DNA of 6,797 bases from Nitriliruptoraceae bacterium (GCA_007118045.1 SKTG01000313.1:1-6797); one strand, 5' to 3'; counted from the first letter of the stretch, positions 1-5,862 are shown. The notes: generated by a model from the sequence alone, not told the origin. Numbers and translations: made by a program.

Positions 1-250
1 AGTTGACGGCCGTGTAGGCGAGCGCGCCGATCGCCACCGCCGCCAGCAGCGGTGCGCGCGGCCAGCCGCGCAGGAGCCCCGCGCCGGCGGCGACCAGGAG
101 CGTGGCCGTGAGCGCCTCGGCCACGATGTGGAAGATGATGTCGACGCGCCCGTCGGACACCTCGGGAACCTGACCGCTGCCGAGCAGCAGCGTCCACACG
201 CCCGCGATGGCGAGGCCGACCACGACCAGGAACCAACCGGCGGTGCGCAC
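1..250 (-). CDS. Partial small integral membrane protein, function unknown (3' end off the left edge)
   Basis: I do not recognise this protein. Reading leftwards from GTG at 250, the frame stays open to the window edge for 83 codons. It shows a hydrophobic segment almost at once (GWFLVVVGLAIAGVWTLLL), a polar loop (GSGQVPEVSDGR), a second segment containing a His and a Glu (DIIFHIVAEALTATLLVAAG), then R-G-W-P-R and the start of a third segment, so at least three membrane helices are expected. The GTG at 250 is preferred because GAGG at 257-260 lies six bases upstream. An in-frame GTG at 310 would add 20 polar residues (beginning MTSSGARED) but has poor ribosome-binding spacing and less typical codons. 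It lies downstream of the repressor gene on the same strand, with about 140 bases between, so co-transcription is possible but no functional link is evident. The reading frame is well supported; the function is not. Confidence 0.6.
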   Translation of the reverse strand, partial: MRTAGWFLVVVGLAIAGVWTLLLGSGQVPEVSDGRVDIIFHIVAEALTATLLVAAGAGLLRGWPRAPLLAAVAIGALAYTAVN

Positions 251-390
251 GTCCGACCTCGTCTCACCCGGGGGCCGACCAACGTCTTCGCGGGCCCCGG
301 AGCTCGTCACGGCCCCGCAGGTCGACGCGGCCCCGCAGCCTCAGGATGCCCATGGCCGAGCCGTCACCCAAGGGTCCAAGGACCCGAGCA
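251..390. other. Spacer between repressor and membrane-protein genes
   Basis: No convincing gene is seen here. If the upstream GTG (310) of the membrane protein is used, 251-310 is coding. The only structure noted is a short inverted repeat at 372-385, listed separately. The open frames crossing this stretch on the plus strand have the Arg/Pro/Ser-rich composition of out-of-frame GC-rich DNA. Confidence 0.4.
372..385 (-). terminator. Short inverted repeat just after the repressor stop, possible weak terminator
   Basis: The 14 bases GGGTCCAAGGACCC form a 6-bp inverted repeat with a 2-base centre (in practice 5 bp plus a 4-base loop). It starts 5 bases beyond the repressor stop codon in the direction of minus-strand transcription. 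There is no run of T after it on the minus strand, so termination would be weak or Rho-assisted. It could equally be chance. Confidence 0.25.
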
Positions 391-1410
391 TCACGCGGGG
401 ATGTCACCGGATCCTCGGTGCCGCAACGGCGCGTCGATGACCTCGAACGCCACGGATCCCGACGGGTGGCGGAGGCGGGCCAGCAGCAACTGGCCCGCAC
501 GTGCGCCCATGCGGTAGGGGTCCTGCGCGACGACCGAGATCGAGGGCTCGAGCTGCTCGGCGAACGGCAGCTCGTCGAAGCCGAACAAGGCGACGTCGCG
601 CTGGCGACCGAGGTCGTGCAGTCCCGCGATCGCACCGCTGCTGATGCGATCCTGAGCGGCGAAGATCGCCGTCGGAGGGTGCTCGTCGGCCAGCAGCTCG
701 TGGGTCGCCCGGCGGGCCCGCTCGCTGTCGTCCACGTGGGTGACCTCCCGCACGTCCCGACCCGCCCGTCGCATCGCCTGGCGGTAGCCCTCGAGGCGCT
801 CGCTGGCGGTCCAGACCTCCGTCTGACCGCCGAGGAAGGCGATCCGTTCGTGGCCGCGTGAAAGCAGGTGCTCCACGGCCAACCGGGTGCTGTCCCGGTT
901 GCTGCTGACCACGGTGTCGCAGGCCGGGTCGGCCAGGACGCGATCGACGCAGACGACCGGTGTGCCGTGCGCCACCTCGCGTCCCAGCAGCTCGTCGCTC
1001 CCCTCGGCGGCGGCGACCACGAACCCGTCGACCCGGAACTCGATCAACGTCTCCAACAGCCGCCGCTCGCGGGCCGGGTCCGCGTCGGTCGAGCCCGCGA
1101 TGAGCAGCAGCCCCTCGTCGCGCAGGGCGTCCTCGAGCCCGCGGTACACGGCCGCGAAGAACGGGTTGGCCGCGTCCACCTGGAGGTAGCCGATCGTGCG
1201 CGGGGCCGGACTCGCTGCGAGGTCGCGCGCCCGGCGGTCCGGCCGGTAGCCGAGCTCCTCGATCGCGGCGGTGACGCGTGCGGCGAGCTCCGGTCGGACG
1301 TGAGCCTCCGCGTTGATCACCCGCGAGACCGACTTGAGGCTCACACCGGCCCGAGCGGCGACGTCGCTCATGGTCGGACGGCGGGTCGGTGGTACGGCGG
1401 GTCGCTCCAT
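391..1410 (-). CDS. LacI-family transcriptional repressor, probable regulator of the adjacent alpha-glucoside genes
   Basis: This is a 339-residue LacI/GalR-family repressor of normal family length. The N-terminal helix-turn-helix is at residues 13-33 (PTMSDVAARAGVSLKSVSRV), followed by the usual helix region (ELGYRP, 52-57) and a hinge (RRARDLAASP). The rest is the periplasmic-binding-protein-like effector domain, with family landmarks TIGYLQVDAANPFFA, VDGFVVAAA, RGHERIAFLGG, IFAAQDRISSGA and ALFGFDELPFAEQL. ATG at 1410 is chosen because an upstream ATG at 1458 would place coding sequence over operator 1 and the proposed promoter. The gene is transcribed away from the binding-protein gene, and two identical palindromes lie between them, so repression of both directions with release by a sugar is likely. 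Family membership is clear from sequence; the effector (maltose, trehalose or a related alpha-glucoside) is inferred from neighbours. Confidence 0.93.
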   Translation of the reverse strand: MERPAVPPTRRPTMSDVAARAGVSLKSVSRVINAEAHVRPELAARVTAAIEELGYRPDRRARDLAASPAPRTIGYLQVDAANPFFAAVYRGLEDALRDEGLLLIAGSTDADPARERRLLETLIEFRVDGFVVAAAEGSDELLGREVAHGTPVVCVDRVLADPACDTVVSSNRDSTRLAVEHLLSRGHERIAFLGGQTEVWTASERLEGYRQAMRRAGRDVREVTHVDDSERARRATHELLADEHPPTAIFAAQDRISSGAIAGLHDLGRQRDVALFGFDELPFAEQLEPSISVVAQDPYRMGARAGQLLLARLRHPSGSVAFEVIDAPLRHRGSGDIPA

Positions 1411-1432
1411 GGGGCGGGAGCCTAGCCGACGC

Positions 1433-1448
1433 TTGACAGCGCTGTCAC
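1433..1448. promoter_or_regulatory. LacI-type operator 1 (TGACAGCGCTGTCA), containing a -35-like TTGACA
   Basis: A perfect 14-bp palindrome, TGACAGCGCTGTCA, occupies 1434-1447 with the central CG expected for LacI-family operators. With the preceding T it reads TTGACA on the plus strand (1433-1438), a consensus -35 box. A candidate -10, CATGCT at 1456-1461 (3 of 6 matches), follows after 17 bp and would drive the binding-protein gene. Repressor bound here would cover that -35 box and would lie near the start point of the opposing repressor transcript. Confidence 0.85.
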
Positions 1449-1454
1449 GAACAT

Positions 1455-1461
1455 GCATGCT
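1455..1461. promoter_or_regulatory. Candidate shared -10 region of overlapping divergent promoters
   Basis: Midway between the two operators lies the palindromic stretch CATGCATG (1452-1459). Measured from operator 1's plus-strand TTGACA, the -10 falls at 1456-1461 (17-bp spacer). Measured from operator 2's minus-strand TTGACA (1483-1478), it falls at about 1460-1455 (17-bp spacer). Both hexamers match TATAAT poorly, which is common in GC-rich actinobacteria. The implied leaders are about 47 bases for the binding-protein gene and about 38 bases for the repressor. The -35 parts are clear; the -10 assignment is inference. Confidence 0.4.
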
Positions 1462-1467
1462 CCCGTA

Positions 1468-1483
1468 TTGACAGCGCTGTCAA
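1468..1483. promoter_or_regulatory. LacI-type operator 2 (TTGACAGCGCTGTCAA)
   Basis: This is a perfect 16-bp palindrome whose 14-bp core (1469-1482) is identical to operator 1. The centres are 35 bp apart. On the minus strand it supplies TTGACA as a candidate -35 box for the repressor gene. On the plus strand it falls at about the expected transcription start of the binding-protein gene, so bound repressor would act as a block there. Confidence 0.88.
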
Positions 1484-1498
1484 AAGCTGGCAGCGGTC

Positions 1499-1506
1499 GG
1501 AGGGAG
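1499..1506 (+). promoter_or_regulatory. Ribosome binding site of the binding-protein gene
   Basis: GGAGGGAG lies 8 bases before the ATG at 1515, a strong Shine-Dalgarno match that fixes the start of this gene. Confidence 0.8.
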
Positions 1507-1514
1507 CCGATCCG

Positions 1515-2819
1515 ATGAACAGGTCAGGGAAACCAGCCATCGCCGCGGTCGCCGCGGTCGCGCTCGTCGCCGCCGCGTGCGGTGACGGCGGGGAGACCGC
1601 GGCCGACGGCGACCTCGCCGGCGAGAGCGTCACGGTGCTCGGTGGGTTCACCACACCCGCCGACGATGCCTTCCGCGAGGCCGTGGAGAGCTTCGAGGAG
1701 GAGACCGGCGCCACCGTCGACTACCAGGGCACCGCCGACTTCGAGCAGCTGATCCGATCACGGGTCGAGGGTGGGAACGCCCCCGACATCGCCATGATCC
1801 CGCAGCCCGGCCTGCTCGAGCAGTTCGTCGAGCAGGGCCACGCCCGCCCGTTGGACGACATCGTGAACACCGAGCAGCTGCAGGACACGCTGATCCCCGG
1901 TCTGTTCGAGATCGGCACGTTCGACGACGGCTACTACGGCATGCCACGCGTGGTCGCCCTGAAGAGCACCGTCTGGTTCCCGCCCCAGGCCTTCGACGAG
2001 GCCGGGTACGAGGTCCCGGGGACCTGGCAGGAACTCGAGGAGCTCACCGAGACGATCGCCGCCGACAGCGACGAGGGCCAGGCGCCCTGGTGCCTCGGCA
2101 TCGAGGCCTCCGGGTCGACGGGTTGGGTCATCACCGACTGGATCGAGGACATCCTGCTGCGCACCGCCGGGCCGGACGACTACGAGCGCTGGGTCGAGGG
2201 CGACCTCGCCTTCGACTCCCCGGAGGTGACCGAGGCCGCCGAGATCTTCGACGAGCTCGTCCTGACCGACGGTCACGTCGCCGGTGGCCGCGGCGCCATC
2301 CTCGGCACGCCCTACGGCGACGCGGCGGCACCGATGTTCCAGGAGGAACCTGGCTGCTACCTGCACCGCCAGGCCAGCTTCATCAGCGGGTTCTTCCCCG
2401 ACGACGTGGTCGAGGGCGAGGACGTCGACGTCTTCTACCTGCCGCCGATCGAGGACGGCTGGGACGGCAACCCCGTCAACGGCTCCGCCGACCTCGCGGC
2501 CCTGTTCACCGAGAACCCCGCCGCCGAGGAGCTGATGCGCTACATGAGCGATCCGGAGTGGCTCGGCGCGCAGATCGACACCGGCTTCGACTTCTCCCCG
2601 CACCAGACCTTCCCGATCGAGGAGTACCCGAGCGAAGCCCAGCGCGCCCAGGCCGAGTACCTGCAGGAGGCCGACGCGTTCGCGTTCGACGCCTCGGACC
2701 GCATGCCCGGCCACGTCGGTGCCGGCTCCTTCTGGACGCAGATGGTGGCCTGGATCAACGACGAGGTGACCCTCGACGAGGCGCTGCAGAACATCGAGGA
2801 GTCCCGCGACGACGCCTGA
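1515..2819 (+). CDS. Carbohydrate ABC transporter substrate-binding lipoprotein (AglE-like, alpha-glucoside)
   Basis: This 434-residue protein is an extracellular solute-binding lipoprotein of a sugar ABC importer. Residues 1-21 are a lipoprotein signal peptide (Arg3/Lys6, hydrophobic core) ending ALVAAAC, with Cys22 as the lipidation site. The mature part begins with an acidic, Gly-rich linker, then the first lobe (SVTVLGGF, ATVDYQGTADFEQLIRSRVE, APDIAMIPQPGLLEQFVEQG). The segments PWCLGIEASGSTGWVITDWI (Cys193) and PGCYLHRQASFISGFFP (Cys281) resemble the AglE group of alpha-glucoside binding proteins; the two cysteines might form a disulfide. It is divergent from the LacI-type repressor and precedes the glucosidase by about 60 bases, which supports an alpha-glucoside ligand. 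No permease or transport ATPase gene follows. By hand count the mature protein has about 88 Asp/Glu against about 14 Lys/Arg. The family is secure; the ligand is inferred. Confidence 0.92.
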   Translation: MNRSGKPAIAAVAAVALVAAACGDGGETAADGDLAGESVTVLGGFTTPADDAFREAVESFEEETGATVDYQGTADFEQLIRSRVEGGNAPDIAMIPQPGLLEQFVEQGHARPLDDIVNTEQLQDTLIPGLFEIGTFDDGYYGMPRVVALKSTVWFPPQAFDEAGYEVPGTWQELEELTETIAADSDEGQAPWCLGIEASGSTGWVITDWIEDILLRTAGPDDYERWVEGDLAFDSPEVTEAAEIFDELVLTDGHVAGGRGAILGTPYGDAAAPMFQEEPGCYLHRQASFISGFFPDDVVEGEDVDVFYLPPIEDGWDGNPVNGSADLAALFTENPAAEELMRYMSDPEWLGAQIDTGFDFSPHQTFPIEEYPSEAQRAQAEYLQEADAFAFDASDRMPGHVGAGSFWTQMVAWINDEVTLDEALQNIEESRDDA

Positions 2820-2834
2820 GGCGCCCCCTGCCCC

Positions 2835-2860
2835 CGGCCGGCCGCGCACGCGGCCGGCCG
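2835..2860 (+). terminator. Strong GC hairpin between binding-protein and glucosidase genes
   Basis: CGGCCGGCCGC at 2835-2845 pairs perfectly with 2850-2860 around a GCAC loop, giving an 11-bp all-G/C stem 15 bases after the stop codon. No T-run follows, and the glucosidase ribosome binding site is only 9 bases further on. It is therefore better read as a partial terminator or a 3' stabiliser of the binding-protein message than as a full stop. Such hairpins are known after binding-protein genes in sugar operons, where they keep that product in excess. The structure is visible; the role is inferred. Confidence 0.5.
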
Positions 2861-2869
2861 CGCTCATCC

Positions 2870-2874
2870 GGGAG
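2870..2874 (+). promoter_or_regulatory. Ribosome binding site that decides the glucosidase start
   Basis: GGGAG at 2870-2874 is 8 bases from the ATG at 2883 but only 2 bases from the ATG at 2877. Spacing therefore favours 2883 as the true start, removing Met-Ile from the longest frame. Confidence 0.6.
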
Positions 2875-2882
2875 CGATGATC

Positions 2883-4502
2883 ATGCCCACTCGACCCGCG
2901 ACCACGACCGTCACCGCACCCTGGGAGCCCTGGTGGACAGGTGCGGTCGGCTACCAGGTCTACCTCCGCTCGTTCGCCGACAGCGACGGCGACGGCATCG
3001 GCGACCTCGAGGGACTCCGGCGGCGCCTCGATCACATCGCCGGCCTCGGGGTCGACTACCTCTGGATCACGCCCTTCTACCCCTCCCCCCAGGCCGACCA
3101 CGGCTACGACGTCGCCGACTACACCGACGTCGACCCCGCCTACGGGAACCTCGCCACCTTCGACCGCGTCGTCGCACGCGCGCACCGGCTCGGGTTGCGG
3201 GTCGTCGTCGACGTGGTCCCGAACCACAGCTCCGATCGGCACCCCTGGTTCCTCGACGCGACGAGCTCGCGCGACGCGGCCCACCGCGACCACTACGTCT
3301 GGCGCGACCCGGCCCCGGACGGTGGACCGCCCAACAACTGGGTGAGCAAGTTCGGCGGCCCCGCCTGGACCTGGCACGAAGCCACGGGCCAGTACTACAT
3401 GCACACCTTCCTGGCCCAGCAGCCGGACCTCAACTGGGCGAACCCCGCGGTGCACGCGGCGTTCGAGGCGATCCTGACCTTCTGGCTCGAGCGGGGGGTC
3501 GACGGCTTCCGGATCGACACGGCCCACCTGCTCACGGAGGACCCGTCCTTCCGTGACAACCCCGTGCTGCACGAGGTCGCCCCCGGCGCCGACGCGGAGA
3601 CGGTCTACCACGCCTTCGACCATCGCCACGACCTCGACCAACCCGACGTGCTGGCCATCTACCGCCGGTGGCGCGAGCTGGTCGCGCCCTACGGCGCCCT
3701 GCTCCTCGGCGAGGTCGGCCTCTTCGAGCCCGAGCCGGTCGGTCGGTACGTCGCTGACGGCGCCCTCGACCTCGCGTTCTACTTCCCCGCCCTCAAGGTC
3801 GGCTGGGACGCCGGGGCCATCCGCGACGAGCTCGCGGCGGCGCTCGCTGCCGGCGGGGACCGCCTGGCCTGGCCGCTGTCGAGCCACGACGATCCCCGGG
3901 CGACGCAACGCTTCGGTGGCGGCGAGCGTGGAGCGGCCCGCGCCCTGGCCTACCTCACCGTGCTCGTCGGCCTCCCGGGCAACGCCTTCCTGCTCCAGGG
4001 TGACGAGCTCGGCGTGGACGGGACGGCCCTGACCACGGCGGATCCGGAACGGCTCGGCGCACACGGGGTGGCCGGTCACGACGTCGCCGGCCGAGACGTC
4101 TCGCGCACACCGATGCCCTGGGACGGGCAGACCAACTTCGGGTTCACCTCAGGGACCCCGTGGCTCGCCTTCCCCGACGACACCTCGCTGCAGGACACCG
4201 TCGCCGGTCAGGAGCACGGTCGCAGCCAGCTGCGACGAACGCGTGCGCTGCTCGCCGAACGAGCCCGACTACCCGATCTCCGCGGCGACGAGGAGCTCGA
4301 GTGGCTGGAGGGCCCCGACGCGCTCCTCGCCTACCGACGCGGCCGCACCCTCATCGCGATGAACACCGGCAGGACGTACCAACCGATCCCCGGCGGCCGC
4401 GACGCCCGTGCGCGGTTCGTCAGCACCGGCGAGGTCCGCAGGGACGGCGACGACCTGCTGGCACCCCCGGATGCGGCCGTCATCGCCGAGCTGCGGGGAT
4501 GA
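2883..4502 (+). CDS. GH13 alpha-glucosidase (AglA-like, oligo-glucosidase group)
   Basis: This 539-residue cytoplasmic enzyme (no signal peptide) hydrolyses terminal alpha-glucosidic bonds of imported oligosaccharides to release glucose. The N-terminus has the family hallmark WTGAVGYQVYLRSFADSDGD. The TIM barrel follows, with conserved regions DVVPNH (110-115), QPDLNW (180-185, typical of the oligo-1,6-glucosidase/alpha-glucosidase group), GFRIDTAH with nucleophile Asp212, LLLGEVG with acid/base Glu277, and SSHDDPR with His335 and transition-state Asp336. RTPMPWDG marks the end of the catalytic part, and about 80 residues form the C-terminal beta domain. Length is normal. Thr213 follows the nucleophile; in studied relatives Val there goes with alpha-1,6 and Thr or Ala with alpha-1,4 preference, so maltose-type substrates are favoured. 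Region IV has Ser334 where Asn is usual. It probably shares the operon and LacI control of the upstream binding-protein gene. Trehalose or sucrose activity cannot be excluded. Confidence 0.94.
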   Translation: MPTRPATTTVTAPWEPWWTGAVGYQVYLRSFADSDGDGIGDLEGLRRRLDHIAGLGVDYLWITPFYPSPQADHGYDVADYTDVDPAYGNLATFDRVVARAHRLGLRVVVDVVPNHSSDRHPWFLDATSSRDAAHRDHYVWRDPAPDGGPPNNWVSKFGGPAWTWHEATGQYYMHTFLAQQPDLNWANPAVHAAFEAILTFWLERGVDGFRIDTAHLLTEDPSFRDNPVLHEVAPGADAETVYHAFDHRHDLDQPDVLAIYRRWRELVAPYGALLLGEVGLFEPEPVGRYVADGALDLAFYFPALKVGWDAGAIRDELAAALAAGGDRLAWPLSSHDDPRATQRFGGGERGAARALAYLTVLVGLPGNAFLLQGDELGVDGTALTTADPERLGAHGVAGHDVAGRDVSRTPMPWDGQTNFGFTSGTPWLAFPDDTSLQDTVAGQEHGRSQLRRTRALLAERARLPDLRGDEELEWLEGPDALLAYRRGRTLIAMNTGRTYQPIPGGRDARARFVSTGEVRRDGDDLLAPPDAAVIAELRG

Positions 4503-4511
4503 GCTGCTGCT

Positions 4512-4541
4512 CCCCGGCGCAACGAACCTGCGCCGTCGGGG
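4512..4541 (+). terminator. Terminator-like stem after the glucosidase gene
   Basis: GGCGCA (4516-4521) pairs with TGCGCC (4529-4534) around a 7-base loop. The flanking CCCC (4512-4515) can pair with GGGG (4538-4541) if three bases bulge out. It begins 10 bases after the stop codon, where the sugar operon should end. No T-run is present, so this is a candidate only. Confidence 0.4.
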
Positions 4542-4550
4542 TCAGCCCGC

Positions 4551-4579
4551 TTGACCTGTCCGAACGGCCGGTGGAAGAT
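4551..4579 (+). promoter_or_regulatory. Candidate promoter of the NEW3 protein / ABC ATPase operon
   Basis: TTGACC (4551-4556) matches 5 of 6 bases of the -35 consensus. After exactly 17 bp comes GAAGAT (4574-4579), matching TATAAT at A2, A5 and T6. Transcription would begin near 4586, giving a leader of about 98 bases. The change of gene function and the upstream stem support a new transcription unit here. The -10 match is weak. Confidence 0.35.
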
Positions 4580-4632
4580 GGATGACAACCTGAGAACTAC
4601 ACATCGGAGATCGCTCGCACGGGAGCGGGAGC

Positions 4633-4657
4633 GGGCCCGTCCCGCGCGGACGGGTCT
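4633..4657 (+). other. Leader hairpin upstream of the NEW3 protein gene
   Basis: CCCGTCC (4636-4642) pairs with GGACGGG (4648-4654) around a CGCGC loop, and the stem can extend by three pairs including two G-T wobbles (4633-4657). It sits just before the purine-rich ribosome binding region (4661-4679). It may influence translation or act as a terminator of upstream transcription; no T-run is seen. Confidence 0.35.
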
Positions 4658-4683
4658 CGAGAGAGGGAAGGGGTGAGGATGGT

Positions 4684-5862
4684 ATGTCCGGCTCGACGGT
4701 CACCCGCCGACGCGCAGCCACGGCAGCCACGTTGGTGGCCCTCGTCGCGCTGCTGACCCTGCTGCTGCCTCCCCCGCTCCCTGCACACGCGGAGACCACC
4801 CTGCGCACCCCGTGGCCCGTCGTGGAGGTCGAGCCCGGCTCGGAGGTGACGATCGAGCTCGAGGTGACCGCCGCGGACCAACGGGTCGATCTCGCGGTCG
4901 TCGAGGCTCCCGACGATTGGGACACCCTCCTGCGTGCCGGAGGGTTCGTGGTCCGGGCCGTTACGGGCGGCGACGAGGAGGAGCCGGCGGAGGTCGACCT
5001 CGAGGTGACCGTCCCGGTGGACGCCCCCGAGGGCACCAGCCGGCTCACGCTCGAGGCCACCGCCGCCGACGGGACCTCGGACCGGTTGGACGTCGATCTG
5101 GTGGTGGCGGAGGAGGTCGCGGGGGCCGTCACGCTCGACACGGAGTTCCCGGAGCTGTCGGGCGCGGTGGACGACGACTTCGGCTGGTCGCTGGAACTGG
5201 GCAACGCGCTCCCGGGCGAGACGACCTTCGCGCTCCAGGCCGTCGGACCCTCCGGCTGGCTCACCTCGGCACGACCCAGCGGCGAGCCGCAGGCCACCAC
5301 CGTCACCGTCCCGGGCGGTGAGACGGAGACCATCGACGTCGACGCCGAGCCGCCCGCGAACGTCGAGGCCGGCACCTACGAGCTGCAGGTCGTGGCCACC
5401 GGCGGCGGCCAACGCGTCGAGGTCGAGCTGGCGGCAGTGGTCGAGGGCACCGTCAGCCTGGAGCTGTCCACGCCCGACGAGCGCCTCAACGCCGAGGGGC
5501 CGACGGGGCAGGCCACACGCGTCCCCCTGCTGTTGACCAACGCCGGCGCCGCGCCGCTGGAGAAGGTCCAGCTCAGCGCCGAACCGCCCGCGGACTGGGA
5601 CGTGGCGTTCGAACCGGAGACGGTCACCGGCTTGGCACCCGGCGACACGGTCGAGGTGACCGCTGAGGTGACGCCGAGCGACGACGCCATCGCCGGCGAC
5701 TACACCCTCGACGTCGAGGCCGAGGCCGACGGGCGCACCGACGAGCTCACCATCCGGTTCTCGGTCCGCACACCCCTCGGTTGGGGTGCGGTCGGTCTGG
5801 GCACCATCCTCGTCGCGCTCGCCAGCCTGGGCGCCGTCTTCCGGATCTTCGGTCGACGATGA
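4684..5862 (+). CDS. Secreted membrane-anchored protein with three NEW3-like beta domains, partner of an ABC-2 ATPase
   Basis: This 392-residue protein has a signal peptide (Arg8-Arg10, hydrophobic 11-28, likely cleavage after AHA at 34-36), a long extracellular region, and one C-terminal membrane helix (about 365-386) ending in the basic tail RIFGRR. The ectodomain holds three beta-sandwich-like units of about 110 residues with the hallmarks of NPCBM-associated NEW3 domains: each opens with a PG/G-rich strand pair and ends in a P-x-x-x-x-x-G-x-Y/S-x-L strand pattern (Pro111, Pro224, Pro331). Only one lysine is present and the ectodomain is very acidic. GAGG at 4675-4678 is 5 bases before the ATG. 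The stop codon overlaps the next gene's start (ATGA), implying coupled translation with the ABC ATPase. Proteins of this build are often found beside ABC-2-type transporters, but their role is undefined; a substrate-guiding or scaffold role is my inference. No enzymatic motif is visible. Confidence 0.82.
   Translation: MSGSTVTRRRAATAATLVALVALLTLLLPPPLPAHAETTLRTPWPVVEVEPGSEVTIELEVTAADQRVDLAVVEAPDDWDTLLRAGGFVVRAVTGGDEEEPAEVDLEVTVPVDAPEGTSRLTLEATAADGTSDRLDVDLVVAEEVAGAVTLDTEFPELSGAVDDDFGWSLELGNALPGETTFALQAVGPSGWLTSARPSGEPQATTVTVPGGETETIDVDAEPPANVEAGTYELQVVATGGGQRVEVELAAVVEGTVSLELSTPDERLNAEGPTGQATRVPLLLTNAGAAPLEKVQLSAEPPADWDVAFEPETVTGLAPGDTVEVTAEVTPSDDAIAGDYTLDVEAEADGRTDELTIRFSVRTPLGWGAVGLGTILVALASLGAVFRIFGRR

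Noticed and set aside
346..1425. Open frames on the plus strand opposite the repressor gene
   Set aside because: They mirror the repressor's coding periodicity, show no motifs, and the LacI reading on the minus strand is unambiguous.
1411..1458. A 16-residue N-terminal extension of the LacI repressor from the ATG at 1458
   Set aside because: It would run through operator 1 and start inside the proposed -10 region; LacI-family proteins normally begin shortly before the helix-turn-helix, as with the ATG at 1410.
2008..2026. A near-palindrome AGGTCCCGGGGACCT inside the binding-protein gene
   Set aside because: It is imperfect, lies deep in coding sequence, and such G/C inverted repeats are expected by chance at this base composition.
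2090..3556. A 488-codon plus-strand frame overlapping the binding-protein and glucosidase genes
   Set aside because: It is Arg/Pro/Gly-rich and crosses the stop and start of the two real genes in another frame; no domain is recognisable.
1758..4079. A 773-codon open frame on the minus strand, antisense to the binding-protein and glucosidase genes
   Set aside because: It has no family motifs, is built of Val/Gly/Arg/Glu/Asp-rich low-complexity sequence, and spans two well-supported genes plus their hairpin. Codons with G/C at the third position on the plus strand suppress stops in this antisense frame, so it is a composition artefact.
4578..4676. A 32-codon leader ORF (MDDNLRTTHRR...) ending 7 bases before the NEW3 protein start
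   Set aside because: Its stop inside the ribosome binding region is suggestive of a coupled leader peptide, but it has no well-spaced ribosome binding site and an Arg-rich, out-of-frame composition, and it overlaps the candidate -10; chance is more likely.
4542..5412. Minus-strand open frames opposite the NEW3 protein gene
   Set aside because: They are Ser/Thr/Arg-rich shadow translations with no signal peptide or domain; the plus-strand frame has a signal peptide, repeats, a membrane anchor and an ATGA link to the next gene.
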